Origin: Burkholderiales bacterium
GTDB lineage: Bacteria; Pseudomonadota; Gammaproteobacteria; Burkholderiales; Ga0077523
Length of the DNA: 45,802 nt
Assembly: GCA_019747905.1 (NCBI GenBank)
Contig: JAIEQG010000080.1
Span: forward strand, 1 to 45,802
Reading direction: 5' to 3'
Shown: positions 1 to 8,325 of the stretch, one piece after another
Position numbering within the stretch: the stretch's first letter is position 1
Layout of the letters: each line of letters opens with the position of its first letter
The notes under the pieces: generated by a model
The model's database searches: none
What the model was told of the DNA's origin: nothing
Seen by the model: the letters and a program-made list of their open reading frames with translations, nothing else
Made by a program: the position numbers and the translations under genes

Positions 1-5
1 ACCGA

Positions 6-149
6 TCAGCGCGCTTCGCCGACGCCGGCCCTGACTTCTTCCAGCAGCCGGGCGGCCTCGCTGCCCTTTACCCGCGCAATGTCGTCCTGGTACTTCAGCA
101 GGACGCCCAGGGTGTTGTCGATGACTTCGGGGTCGAGCGAAGTCTGGTC
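6..149 (-). pseudogene. Detached second copy of the MoxR/CoxD ATPase gene 3' end
   Basis: Read on the minus strand this stretch encodes the last 40 or so residues of the MoxR ATPase found intact at 1369-2301 and ends in TGA at 6-8. Residues from DQTSLDPEV to ARLLEE match the intact gene exactly. By eye, positions 41-149 differ from 1416-1524 at 8 of 109 bases, and all 8 changes are synonymous. The extreme C-termini differ (VRAGVGEAR here, MRAGATSLGSPVR in the intact gene). There is no start codon and no 5' part, so it cannot make an ATPase alone. Most likely it is the original end of the chromosomal gene, pushed away by an insertion that supplied a replacement end. Confidence 0.85.
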
Positions 150-1500
150 CCTATGAGTCAAGTCGGTGCGGAGGTCATCCCGTTCAACAGATCCGTCGGT
201 TCAAAGGATTCCTTGTGTCCCTCGCTAGTCGAAACAGAAAAGTGCCACGGCTGATGAAGGTCCTCTGCAAGTTTCTTAGCCCAAGCTGTGTGCTTCCACC
301 ACCACACAATGCCAGATACCCACTGATTCTCCTCGAGGAACTGTGCCCCAGCATCCAACACGCTATTGCGTTGCTCTGTGTTGTGCTTGTCCACACTCGG
401 ATTTCCACTCTTAGCTAACGGTGAGACCAAAGATCGGCAATCCATCATGAGTGCGACTCGATGTCCGCTTAAGGCGATAGGACGAATTTGCTTACTCTTT
501 TCAACTAAAGTTAGGTGAGTGACCCTTCGCAGTTCGGACCTCCAACTTTCGTCTTTTCCGTAGCTAATGGACATCGTCCTTGCCTCTCCGTCTTCGGTAT
601 GCTCAATTGTGTAGTCCTCACGCACAACTTGCGGGATAGAATCGGCTGGAGATCGAAACATCTCCGCTATGTCGCGATTAATGCGCAACTCGAGATCCAA
701 CATGTCGGAGCGAGTCCCAGACACCTTCCGTAGCGTGACACGAATGGAGTGCCAGTTCGCGTCAATTGGAGGGTGAATGCCGAATGTGGTTGCCATTCCA
801 AAGGGCAGTCCGCGGTGCCTGGCTTCCGCGTATACAGACGTGTTGCCCACCCGAAATCGAAAGTCTGGTGTGCCATATATGGAAGGTTGCAGACCTCGTG
901 CAGCTAGGTCAGACAACACCTCCAGTTCGAACAAGCGGCCGATATACTGATCGAGGTTCTTAAGGTCACGCCTCAATGATTGGATGCGAGGTATGTCTCG
1001 CGTGTTCAGCAGTTCCATCCCTAGTCGAAGGACGTGGACAGCACTGGACCAAGCGAAAACGTGCTGTGATAAAAAGTGTGCCACTGGATGATAGTGAAGC
1101 CACCCGAAGAATGGCGGGTGAATCCCTTGCGCAGTGGGTCCACCGATTCTGGCCAGCATCGTCTTTCTGGCCCAAGTACGTGGGAAGACATTTAAGACTT
1201 CTCCCCACGCATTCAAATAGATGTTCTCGCTGACCTGGAATGTGCCAAGAACCTGACTGTAGTTGGCCGGATCCAGAAACCATACCCAGTCTGGATTGTC
1301 CTCTTCGACTCTTTCGAGCCCAAAGAACTCTTTTGCGTTCATTAGTGGCCAGAGCTGGACACTTCCCCTTAACGAACAGGGGAACCTAAGGAAGTCGCTC
1401 CAGCTCTCATTTCTTCCAGGAGCCGCGCGGCCTCGCTGCCCTTCACCCGCGCTATGTCGTCCTGGTACTTCAGCAGGACGCCCAGGGTGTTGTCGATGAC
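79..1500. mobile_element. Putative one-gene island bounded by 47-base perfect direct repeats
   Basis: Positions 79-125 and 1454-1500 are identical over 47 bases and lie inside longer repeats that share about 93 percent identity. The unit between equivalent points is 1375 bases. It holds one gene (158-1342) and the replacement 3' end of the MoxR gene. Base composition drops inside: sample lines at 301, 421 and 661 give 96 G+C in 180 bases (53 percent), against 42 in 60 at 1861. This resembles attL/attR created when an element integrates into a gene end and restores the frame, but I see no integrase or transposase inside, so the mechanism is unknown. Confidence 0.6.
158..1342 (-). CDS. Protein of unknown function, possible PD-(D/E)XK-like domain, on inserted segment
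   Basis: I do not recognise this 394-residue protein. The frame stays open far upstream, but that part overlaps the MoxR gene in another frame. ATG at 1342 is chosen because it lies 26 bases after the MoxR stop. Residues 139-177 carry an acidic helix (E139/E141), PD at 159-160 and EAR at 173-175. That order and spacing suit a PD-(D/E)XK nuclease core with arginine in place of lysine. This is a motif reading, not a family assignment. A tryptophan run (VWWWKHTAW) lies near the C-terminus. No signal peptide or membrane segment is evident. Its lower GC and flanking repeats suggest transfer; a defence or genome-maintenance role is a guess. Confidence 0.7.
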   Translation of the reverse strand: MNAKEFFGLERVEEDNPDWVWFLDPANYSQVLGTFQVSENIYLNAWGEVLNVFPRTWARKTMLARIGGPTAQGIHPPFFGWLHYHPVAHFLSQHVFAWSSAVHVLRLGMELLNTRDIPRIQSLRRDLKNLDQYIGRLFELEVLSDLAARGLQPSIYGTPDFRFRVGNTSVYAEARHRGLPFGMATTFGIHPPIDANWHSIRVTLRKVSGTRSDMLDLELRINRDIAEMFRSPADSIPQVVREDYTIEHTEDGEARTMSISYGKDESWRSELRRVTHLTLVEKSKQIRPIALSGHRVALMMDCRSLVSPLAKSGNPSVDKHNTEQRNSVLDAGAQFLEENQWVSGIVWWWKHTAWAKKLAEDLHQPWHFSVSTSEGHKESFEPTDLLNGMTSAPT

Positions 1501-2301
1501 CTCCGGGTCGAGCGAGGTCTGATCGAGTTCGGTCAATGCGTCCGACCAGTCGATGGTTTCCGCGACACCCGGCGCCTTGAAGAGGTCCATGGCCCGCAAC
1601 GCGTGTACGAAGGCCACGACCTCGTCGGACAGGCGTGCCGCAGCGTGCGGTACCTTGCGAGCGAGAATCTCGCGCTCGCGCACGGCGGAGGGGTAATCGA
1701 CCCAGTGGTACAGGCAGCGTCGCTTCACGGCATCGTGGATCTCGCGCGTGCGGTTCGACGTGATGATCACGATGGGTGGCTCGGGCGCCTTGATGGTGCC
1801 CAACTCGGGGATGGTGATCTGGAAATCGGACAGGACTTCGAGCAGGTAGGCCTCGAAGGGCTCGTCGGTGCGGTCGAGTTCGTCGATGAGCAGCACCGGC
1901 GCCTTGCCGGGTTCGCCCTGCAGTGCCTGCAGCAGCGCACGCCGGATCAGGAACGGCTCGGAGTAGATGTTCCGGGCGAGCGCATCGCGCGTGGCACCGC
2001 CGGCCGCTTCGGCCAGGCGGATCTCGATCATCTGCCGCGCGTAGTTCCACTCGTAGACGGCAGACGCGATGTCGAGCCCTTCGTAGCACTGCAGGCGGAT
2101 GAGCGGCCGGTCGAGGGTGTGCGCGAGCACCTTCGCGATCTCGGTCTTGCCCACGCCGGCCTCGCCCTCCAGGAACAGCGGGCGTCCCATGCGCAGCGCG
2201 AGGAAGACGGCGGTCGCGAGGCCGCGCTCGGCGATGTAGTCGCCACCCGCGAGCAGAGCCGCGGTGGCGTCGATGGTGGCGGGCAGGCCGGAGGCTGTCA
2301 T
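1369..2301 (-). CDS. coxD: MoxR-family AAA+ ATPase (CoxD type)
   Basis: A 310-residue AAA+ ATPase of the MoxR family. In CO dehydrogenase systems CoxD acts in post-translational maturation of the Mo/Cu active site. Walker A is GEAGVGKT (46-53), Walker B LLIDELD (137-143), sensor 1 TSNR (181-184), with an arginine pair at KRRC (193-196). ATG at 2301 is chosen over the upstream ATG at 2430, which would run into coxM. It is the last gene of a minus-strand coxS-coxM-coxD set, 40 bases after coxM. Its last 13 codons differ from the detached copy at 6-149, so the present C-terminus was probably supplied by the inserted segment. Confidence 0.85.
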   Translation of the reverse strand: MTASGLPATIDATAALLAGGDYIAERGLATAVFLALRMGRPLFLEGEAGVGKTEIAKVLAHTLDRPLIRLQCYEGLDIASAVYEWNYARQMIEIRLAEAAGGATRDALARNIYSEPFLIRRALLQALQGEPGKAPVLLIDELDRTDEPFEAYLLEVLSDFQITIPELGTIKAPEPPIVIITSNRTREIHDAVKRRCLYHWVDYPSAVREREILARKVPHAAARLSDEVVAFVHALRAMDLFKAPGVAETIDWSDALTELDQTSLDPEVIDNTLGVLLKYQDDIARVKGSEAARLLEEMRAGATSLGSPVR

Positions 2302-2341
2302 GGATCCTGGCCTCCGGTCGGCCGGAGGAATCGTCTGGCGA

Positions 2342-3142
2342 TCAGCGACCGAGCGCCTGCTCCACGGCTCGCCGGGCGATGACCGACACGAGATGGGCGC
2401 GATACTCGGCGGAGGCATGCATGTCGCCATTGAGGGCAGAGGCGTCGACCGAGACGCTCTTCAGCGCGTCGGCGGAGAAGCTTGCGGACAACGCCTTCTC
2501 CATGGCCGGCACCCGGAAGACGCTCGGGCCGGCACCCGTCACCGCCACGCGCACGCCCGCGCTGCCTTCCGCCACGAACACGCCGACGATGGCATAGCGC
2601 GATGCCGGGTTCGGGAATTTCACGTAGCCGGCGCGCTTCGGTATCGGGAACGACACGCCGGTGATGATCTCGCCCGTTTCGAGCGCAGTCTCGTACATGC
2701 CGCGGAAGAAGTCGTCGGCAGCGATGCGCCGCTTCTGCGTGACCACGGTGGCGCCCAACCCGACGAGCGCAGCGGGGTAGTCGGCGGCGGGATCGTTGTT
2801 CGCCACGGAGCCGCCAAGGGTGCCGGCATTGCGCACCATGCGATCACCGATGCCTTCTGCGAGATGGGCAAGCGCCGGAATTTTTCCGCGGACATCGTCC
2901 GACGCTGCCACCGCGGCGTGCGTGGTCATCGCACCGATGGTGAGGCTGGAGCCGTCGACCTTGATGCCCCGCAGTTCGCCGATCGCGGCGAGATCCACCA
3001 GATCGCTGGGCGCCGCGAGGCGCAGCTTCATCGCCGCGATGAGGGTCTGTCCGCCTGCGAGCAGCTTGCCGTCCGCGGCGGCGCCGAGTTTTGCCGCCGC
3101 GTCGGCCAGGCTCGAGGCCTTGTGATAGTTGAATGCGTACAT
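2342..3142 (-). CDS. coxM: FAD-binding medium subunit of xanthine dehydrogenase / CO dehydrogenase family
   Basis: A 266-residue FAD subunit of a molybdenum hydroxylase. It passes electrons from the Fe-S subunit to the acceptor. The two family FAD-binding signatures are AGGQT (29-33) and TLGGSVANND (108-117). The length suits the CoxM/CutM family. The start at 3142 has GGAG upstream. It lies 15 bases after coxS and is followed by the MoxR ATPase, so the three are probably co-transcribed. The substrate of the complex cannot be fixed from this subunit. Confidence 0.9.
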   Translation of the reverse strand: MYAFNYHKASSLADAAAKLGAAADGKLLAGGQTLIAAMKLRLAAPSDLVDLAAIGELRGIKVDGSSLTIGAMTTHAAVAASDDVRGKIPALAHLAEGIGDRMVRNAGTLGGSVANNDPAADYPAALVGLGATVVTQKRRIAADDFFRGMYETALETGEIITGVSFPIPKRAGYVKFPNPASRYAIVGVFVAEGSAGVRVAVTGAGPSVFRVPAMEKALSASFSADALKSVSVDASALNGDMHASAEYRAHLVSVIARRAVEQALGR

Positions 3143-3157
3143 GACTGACCGCTCCGA

Positions 3158-3637
3158 TCAGGGGGTGCCGCGCATCGCCTTGGCGCCGGCGATGACCGAT
3201 TGCACGATGTTGTGGTAGCCGGTGCAGCGGCACAGGTTGCCGTCCAGGGCTTCGCGTACTTGCGTTTCGTTCGGAGCGGGGTTTGCGCCCACGAAATCGA
3301 TGGCGCTCATCACCATGCCCGGCGTACAGAAGCCGCATTGCAGGCCGTGGTGTTCGCGGAAAGCCGCCTGCATCGGATGCAATGATCCATCGGCCGGCGA
3401 GACGCCTTCAATGGTGACCACCTTGCTCCCCTGCGCTTGCAGCGCCAGCAGATTGCAGGCTTTCACGGCCTTGCCATCGAGGTGCACGGTACAGGCGCCG
3501 CATTGAGCCGTGTCGCAGCCCACGTGGGTGCCGGTGAGGTTCAAGTGCTCGCGCAGGAAATCCACCAGCAGGGTGCGCGCCTCGACCGAGGCGGTCACCG
3601 GCTTGCCGTTGACGGTGAGGGACAGCGAGACAGCCAT
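3158..3637 (-). CDS. coxS: 2Fe-2S small subunit of xanthine dehydrogenase / CO dehydrogenase family
   Basis: A 159-residue iron-sulfur subunit carrying two [2Fe-2S] clusters. The plant-ferredoxin-type cluster uses C41, C46, C49 and C61. The second, alpha-helical cluster uses C101, C104, C136 and C138 (CGFC and CRC motifs). All eight ligands are present. It moves electrons from the molybdenum site to FAD. It is first in the minus-strand set and is transcribed divergently from the large subunit, about 240 bases away, so the two arms probably share a control region at 3638-3877. Confidence 0.92.
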   Translation of the reverse strand: MAVSLSLTVNGKPVTASVEARTLLVDFLREHLNLTGTHVGCDTAQCGACTVHLDGKAVKACNLLALQAQGSKVVTIEGVSPADGSLHPMQAAFREHHGLQCGFCTPGMVMSAIDFVGANPAPNETQVREALDGNLCRCTGYHNIVQSVIAGAKAMRGTP

Positions 3638-3814
3638 TTCGAGGGTCTCCCTTGGGATGCGGGGCGCCTGGGTCAGTCAGCGCAACAGCCTGTAATGCTA
3701 GTGGAGCGCCTGCGGCCGACGCAAACGGAATCGCGGGTCTTTTGCGACCGCGGCCGGTGGCATAGACTCACCGGACAGCGAGGGTACCGATTGGCCATGC
3801 GCGATCCCGCGCAG

Positions 3815-3854
3815 CCCTCACCCCCAGCCCCTCTCCCGGGGGTAGAGGGGATGA
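3815..3854. repeat. C/G-rich intergenic palindrome ahead of the large subunit gene
   Basis: A C-rich arm (CCCTCACCCCCAGCCCCTC) is followed by a G-rich arm (GGGGGTAGAGGGG), able to form a hairpin just before the ribosome binding site of the large subunit gene. Such sequences are common as dispersed repeats in high-GC proteobacteria. Only this copy of the exact type was seen here. It could affect translation of the downstream gene. Confidence 0.4.
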
Positions 3855-3877
3855 CATCTCTTCTGGAGGAATCTCAT

Positions 3878-6181
3878 ATGACCCGATTCGGCATCGGCCA
3901 GGCTGTGACGCGCCGCGAAGATCAGCGCCTTCTGACCGGGACCGGTCGCTATGTGGACGACCAGGCCTTCCCGCGGCGGGTGTATGTGGCCTTCGTTCGT
4001 TCGCCCCATGCCCACGCCCGGATCGTGTCGGTGGATGCGAGTGCGGCGAAGTCCGCACCCGGCGTGCTGGCGGTCTATTCCGGCGCCGATCTGCTGGCAG
4101 ACGGCATCGGCTGCTTCCCGATCGGGGCCGGGCTCAAGAATGCCGCGGGCGAACCCATGGACGCGCCGCCTTTCTTTCCGCTGGCTACGGATGCCGCACG
4201 GTTCGTCGGGCAGGCCGTAGCCGCCGTCGTCGCCGAAACGCGCCTGCAGGCCGAAGACGCGGTCGAGCACGTTGCCGTGGACTACGAAGAACTGCCGGTC
4301 GTGGCTTCGATCGACGCGGCTCAGGCCAAGGATGCGCCGCAGCTCTGGTCCAAGGCTCCTGGCAATGTGGCGGCACAGACCGAGTTCGGCGACAAGGCGG
4401 CGTGCGACGCGGCCTTTGCCAAGGCTCACCACGTCACCAAGCTAGCCTTCTACAACCAGCGCCTGGTGCCGGTCAGCATGGAGCCGCGCGGTACCGTGGC
4501 CGAGTTCGACGCGGCGTCGGGCCGGCTCACCGTGCACACGAGCTGCCAGAACCCGGCAGGACTGCAAGGGACGCTGGCCGATGCGATCTTCAAGATCCCG
4601 AAGGACAAGGTGCGTGTGAAGGTGGGCGATGTCGGCGGCGGCTTCGGCATGAAGACGCTGCTGTATGCGGAAGACGCGGTGTGCGCCTATGCCGCGCGCA
4701 AGCTCGGCCGGCCCGTGCAGTGGCGTGCGAGCCGCAGCGAAGAATTCCTCACGTCGTCTCACGGGCGCGACCAGACCAATGCAGCGGAACTAGCGTTCGA
4801 CGCGAACGGCAAGATCCTCGGGTTCCGCATCGAGATCGTCGGTAACGTGGGCGCCTATGCGAGCACGCCGGGCGCGATCATTCATGTGGCGATCGGGCCG
4901 AAGGTGATCACCGGCGTGTACCACATCCCGACGCTGCACCTTAAATCGAAGGCGCTGCTCACCAACACCAACGTCGTGTCGGCGTATCGCGGCGCCGGTC
5001 GGCCTGAAGCCATCTACCTGATCGAGCGGCTGATGGACCAGGCGGCGGTCGAGATGAAGATCGATCCGGCGGAGCTGCGCCGGCGCAACCTGATCCAGCC
5101 GACGCAGATGCCCTACACCACACCCATGGGCGAGAAGTTCGACAGCGGCAACTTCCCGCACATGCTCGATCGCATCCTGCAGGCGGCCGACTGGGCCGGT
5201 TTCGAAAAGCGCCGCGCCGAATCCAAGGCACGCGGCAAGCTGCGCGGGCGTGCGCTGTCGACATTCCTCGAATGGACCGGTGTCGTCCATGAAGAGACCA
5301 TCGACCTCCATGTGGATGCCGATGGGAAGATCCGCATCTTCACGGCCATGCAGGCGATGGGGCAGGGCATCGAGACGAGCTATGTCCAGATCGTGGCGGA
5401 CACGCTCGGCATCGACCCTGGCCACATCGAGATCGTGCAGGGCGACAGCGATGTCGCGCAGGGTCTCGGCAGCATGGGGAGCCGTTCGCTGTACATCGGG
5501 GGCTCGGCGATGCTGACCGCTTCCAAGCAGACCATCGACAAGGGTCGCGAGCTGGCCGCTGATGCACTGGAGGCCTCCGGTGGCGACATCGAGTATCGCG
5601 ACGGCAAGTTCGTCGTGGCGGGCACCGACGTGGCCATCGGTCTATTCGATCTCGCCGGCAAGCAGCCGGAGCGGCGCATCGTCATCAAGACCTTGCAGAA
5701 GGTCGACGGACCTTCGTGGCCGAACAGCTGCCACGTGTGCGAGGTCGAAGTGGACGCGGAGACCGGCGTCACCAAGATCGTCAAGTACACCACCGTCGAC
5801 GACGTGGGCCGCGTCATCAACCCGCTGATCGTGGCGGGTCAGGTGCATGGCGGCATCGCGCAGGCCGTGGGCCAGGCGTTGATGGAAGACGCGCGCTACG
5901 ACCCGGACAGCGGGCAGTTGTTGACCGGTTCCCTGCTCGACTATTGCGTGCCGCGTGCGGACGATCTGCCGAGCATCGCCACGTTCACCGACGAGAGCAC
6001 GCCCTGCAAGGTCAACCCGTTGGGTGCGAAAGGCGTGGGCGAACTCGGTACCGTGGGCGGGACGCCGACGGTGATCAATGCGTTGCTCGATGCGGTGCGG
6101 CCGCTCGGAGTGAAGCACATCGAGATGCCGGCTACTTCCGAGCGGGTGTGGCGGGCGCTCAAGGAAGCGAAAGCAGCGTGA
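3878..6181 (+). CDS. Molybdopterin-binding large subunit, form II CO-dehydrogenase-like
   Basis: A 767-residue molybdenum hydroxylase catalytic subunit. The segment AYRGAGR at residues 369-375 marks form II CoxL-like proteins; true form I CO dehydrogenases carry AYxCSFR with the copper-binding cysteine. The motif GGGFGM and the C-terminal GVGELG, with the presumed catalytic glutamate E722, are intact. CO oxidation should therefore not be assumed; an aldehyde, purine or other heterocycle is equally possible. The start at 3878 follows CTGGAGGA by 7 bases; the longer open frame upstream overlaps coxS and is rejected. The gene is divergent from coxS-coxM-coxD rather than in one operon with it. 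Confidence 0.9.
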   Translation: MTRFGIGQAVTRREDQRLLTGTGRYVDDQAFPRRVYVAFVRSPHAHARIVSVDASAAKSAPGVLAVYSGADLLADGIGCFPIGAGLKNAAGEPMDAPPFFPLATDAARFVGQAVAAVVAETRLQAEDAVEHVAVDYEELPVVASIDAAQAKDAPQLWSKAPGNVAAQTEFGDKAACDAAFAKAHHVTKLAFYNQRLVPVSMEPRGTVAEFDAASGRLTVHTSCQNPAGLQGTLADAIFKIPKDKVRVKVGDVGGGFGMKTLLYAEDAVCAYAARKLGRPVQWRASRSEEFLTSSHGRDQTNAAELAFDANGKILGFRIEIVGNVGAYASTPGAIIHVAIGPKVITGVYHIPTLHLKSKALLTNTNVVSAYRGAGRPEAIYLIERLMDQAAVEMKIDPAELRRRNLIQPTQMPYTTPMGEKFDSGNFPHMLDRILQAADWAGFEKRRAESKARGKLRGRALSTFLEWTGVVHEETIDLHVDADGKIRIFTAMQAMGQGIETSYVQIVADTLGIDPGHIEIVQGDSDVAQGLGSMGSRSLYIGGSAMLTASKQTIDKGRELAADALEASGGDIEYRDGKFVVAGTDVAIGLFDLAGKQPERRIVIKTLQKVDGPSWPNSCHVCEVEVDAETGVTKIVKYTTVDDVGRVINPLIVAGQVHGGIAQAVGQALMEDARYDPDSGQLLTGSLLDYCVPRADDLPSIATFTDESTPCKVNPLGAKGVGELGTVGGTPTVINALLDAVRPLGVKHIEMPATSERVWRALKEAKAA

Positions 6182-6193
6182 GACCGCGCGTCG

Positions 6194-7297
6194 CTAAGTC
6201 AGGATCGCACTGACGTGGCGGCCGATCGCCAGGCTCGCCGTAAGACCTGGCGATTCGATGCCGAACAGGTTCACGAGGCCCGGCACACCGTGCTGCTGCG
6301 GGCCGTCGATGCGGAAATCCGCAGCAGGTTCCCTCGGCCCCGAGATCTTCGGGCGGATGCCGGTGTAGGCGGGCGACAGGGAGCCGTCCTTGAGTCCCGG
6401 GTAGTAGCGGCGGATCGCTTCATAGAACAGCGGTTCGCGCGAATAGTCGAATGTGTAGTCGACGCCGTCGATCCATTCGACGTCGGGGCCGAACCGCGCC
6501 TGGCCTGCGAGGTCGAGGGTGACGTGCACGCCCAGGTGAGCGTGCGTCGCGACGGGATAGACCAACCGATGGAACGGTGAGCGTCCGGTCAGGGAGTAGT
6601 AGTGCGCCTTCGCGAAGTATTGTGGCGGCACATGAGTTACCGGAAGACCATCGAGCTTGCGCGCGACTTCCGGAGCGAACAGGCCCGCCGAATTCACCAC
6701 CGTGTTGCAGAGCAACGTCATCGGCTCAGCGCCGCCGACGGCGAGCTCGATCCCGTCTTCACGTACCGCTGCCTTCTCGACCGGGCTGTGGAACACGACG
6801 GCTGCGCCATGGTTCTCGGCATCCCCCTGGAACGCGAGCATCAGGCCGTGGCTGTCGATGATGCCCGTGGAGGGTGAGAGGAAGCCTGCGACGCAGCGCA
6901 CTTCCGGTTCGAGTTCACGAAGTTCCTCGACGCTCAGCCAGCGCAGGTCGGTGACTCCGTTGGCATTGGCTTTGTCGACGTAGGAGCGCACCGCGGGGAT
7001 CTCGTCGTCCGTGGTGGCGACGATGATCTTGCCGATGCGCTGATGCGCGATGCCGCGGTCCGCGCAGTAGTGGTAGAGCAGCTCCTTGCCCTCGACGCAG
7101 AAGCGCGCCTTGAGCGAGCCCTTCGGGTAATAGAGGCCGGCGTGGATGACTTCGGAATTGCGCGAGCTGGTGTGCTCGCCGATGCCGGCCTCGGCTTCGA
7201 GCACGACGACTTCGCGACCGGCCATGGCGAGCTCACGGGCGATGGCGAGGCCGACGACGCCGGCGCCGATGACGGCGCAGTCGATGCGTTCGGTCAT
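6194..7297 (-). CDS. lhgO: FAD-dependent L-2-hydroxyglutarate oxidase-like protein
   Basis: A 367-residue DAO-family flavoprotein. The N-terminal dinucleotide fold is GAGVVG (11-16) with the ribose-binding acid near E34. The stretch [10 protein letters not shown] (52-61) is typical of LhgO/L2HGDH-type enzymes, which oxidise L-2-hydroxyglutarate to 2-oxoglutarate and feed electrons to the membrane quinone pool. It ends 12 bases from the end of the large hydroxylase subunit (convergent). The next gene on its strand is far upstream, so it is probably monocistronic. Some relatives act on other 2-hydroxy acids, so the exact substrate is inferred. Confidence 0.8.
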   Translation of the reverse strand: MTERIDCAVIGAGVVGLAIARELAMAGREVVVLEAEAGIGEHTSSRNSEVIHAGLYYPKGSLKARFCVEGKELLYHYCADRGIAHQRIGKIIVATTDDEIPAVRSYVDKANANGVTDLRWLSVEELRELEPEVRCVAGFLSPSTGIIDSHGLMLAFQGDAENHGAAVVFHSPVEKAAVREDGIELAVGGAEPMTLLCNTVVNSAGLFAPEVARKLDGLPVTHVPPQYFAKAHYYSLTGRSPFHRLVYPVATHAHLGVHVTLDLAGQARFGPDVEWIDGVDYTFDYSREPLFYEAIRRYYPGLKDGSLSPAYTGIRPKISGPREPAADFRIDGPQQHGVPGLVNLFGIESPGLTASLAIGRHVSAILT

Positions 7298-7353
7298 GGG
7301 GTTGAACTGGCTTTCAGACAGCGTGGTTCCGTTTGTCTCGACGCGTGTCGCTG

Positions 7354-7443
7354 CCCCCGTCCCGACCTTCCCCCACCAATGGCGGGGGAATGGGTGTACA
7401 TCCCCTCCCCCGGCTTTGCCGGGGGAGGGTTAGGGTGGGGGAA
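7354..7443. repeat. REPIN-like inverted repeat, copy A
   Basis: A roughly 90-base element with C-rich and G-rich outer arms that are near inverse complements, plus two inner hairpins. The second hairpin, CCCCCGGCTTTGCCGGGGG, is shared exactly with copy B at 29946-30036. The first inner hairpin has the same frame but a changed loop and stem tip (CCACCAATGG here, CGACTAAGTCG in copy B). It lies between the starts of lhgO and the tpx terminator, in noncoding DNA. Confidence 0.75.
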
Positions 7444-7467
7444 GCACGTTCTCATCGCACTGAACGC

Positions 7468-7502
7468 AAAAAACCCTCCCGCGTGCGAACGAGGGAGGGT
7501 TT
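7468..7502 (-). terminator. Rho-independent terminator after tpx
   Basis: On the minus strand a 10-base stem (AAACCCTCCC / GGGAGGGTTT) with a 12-base loop is followed by a run of six T. It sits about 50 bases past the tpx stop codon. Confidence 0.85.
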
Positions 7503-7551
7503 CGAGGTAGAGGTACGTCGTTACAACCACATCAAAAGCTTGAGAGCCTTC

Positions 7552-8184
7552 TTACAGGAGTTCCCTGGCCGCCTTCATCGCCGCCTGCATGTCGGGCAAT
7601 GCGGTGATCTCCGGCACTACCTGGATGTAGCGGACAATGTTGTCCTTGTCGGTGACGATGACTGCACGGGCCAGGAGGCCGATGGGTGCGATGTTGAGCC
7701 CGTTCTTGTCGCCGAACTCGCGCATGTTGTAGTCGGAGAGGAAGGTCACGTTCTTGATCTTGGCTTCCTTGGCGAAGCGGCCCTGCGCGAACGGTAGGTC
7801 CCGGCTCACCGTGATCATCTCCACCTGCTTGTCGAGCCCCTTGTTGTCTTCGGACAGCTGATGGGTCTGCTTCTCGCAGGTCTTGGTGTCGACCGAGGGC
7901 ACGACGCTGATGATGCGGACCTTGCCGGTGGGCTGGCCGATGTCGACCGGCTTCATGTCGCCGCCGACCACCATGGCCGAGGGCATCGGCTTGCCGATCT
8001 CCACCACTCCGGAGCCGGAAAGCGGCAGCTTCGTATCCTTCTTCATGGTGACAAAGTTCCCGTCGCCGGGGCTGACGGTGCCCTTGTCGACGGGCAGGTC
8101 GGCCTGGACGGTATCCGCAGCCTGTGCGCAGACGTTCGCGCACAGTGCAGCGGCGGCTAACAGCGATAACATCGTTCGTGACAT
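7552..8184 (-). CDS. tpx: Exported thiol peroxidase (Tpx family) lacking the resolving cysteine
   Basis: A 210-residue peroxiredoxin of the Tpx family, reducing peroxides with a cysteine thiol. The peroxidatic cysteine is C103 in PSVDTKTCEKQ. In the E. coli protein the resolving cysteine lies in DLPFAQSRFC; the matching segment here is DLPFAQGRFA, with alanine at 138. The only other cysteines are in the signal region. The N-terminus (MSRTMLSLLAAAALCANVCAQA) is a clear signal peptide, so the protein should act in the periplasm, unlike E. coli Tpx. Start 8184 has GAGGAG 6 bases upstream; the longer open frame above it is rejected. It probably works as a one-cysteine enzyme needing an outside thiol. 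Confidence 0.88.
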   Translation of the reverse strand: MSRTMLSLLAAAALCANVCAQAADTVQADLPVDKGTVSPGDGNFVTMKKDTKLPLSGSGVVEIGKPMPSAMVVGGDMKPVDIGQPTGKVRIISVVPSVDTKTCEKQTHQLSEDNKGLDKQVEMITVSRDLPFAQGRFAKEAKIKNVTFLSDYNMREFGDKNGLNIAPIGLLARAVIVTDKDNIVRYIQVVPEITALPDMQAAMKAARELL

Positions 8185-8325
8185 GGTGATCTCCTCGCTC
8201 AAGGTTGGGGACGGCCCCCGGGAATCGCGCCGCGGTAGCGGCGGACCCGCGCGGCGGTCGTGGATGCCGGCGTTTCGCGGAACGCCGATTGTAGTACGCA
8301 GGTCGAGCCGATTCGGTGGTGTTTC

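Noticed and set aside
1343..2089. Upstream extension of the 158-1342 protein to 643 residues
   Set aside because: The extension lies in another frame of the well-supported MoxR gene and has the arginine-rich composition typical of shadow frames.
3742..3768. Promoter TTGCGA / TAGACT ahead of the large hydroxylase subunit
   Set aside because: The spacer is only 15 bases and both boxes are weak.
3437..3877. N-terminal extension of the large hydroxylase subunit
   Set aside because: It overlaps coxS on the other strand and the family N-terminus begins at MTRFGIG with a good ribosome site.
3878..6181. True aerobic CO dehydrogenase (form I CoxL)
   Set aside because: The active-site loop is AYRGAGR, not AYxCSFR, so the copper-binding cysteine is missing.
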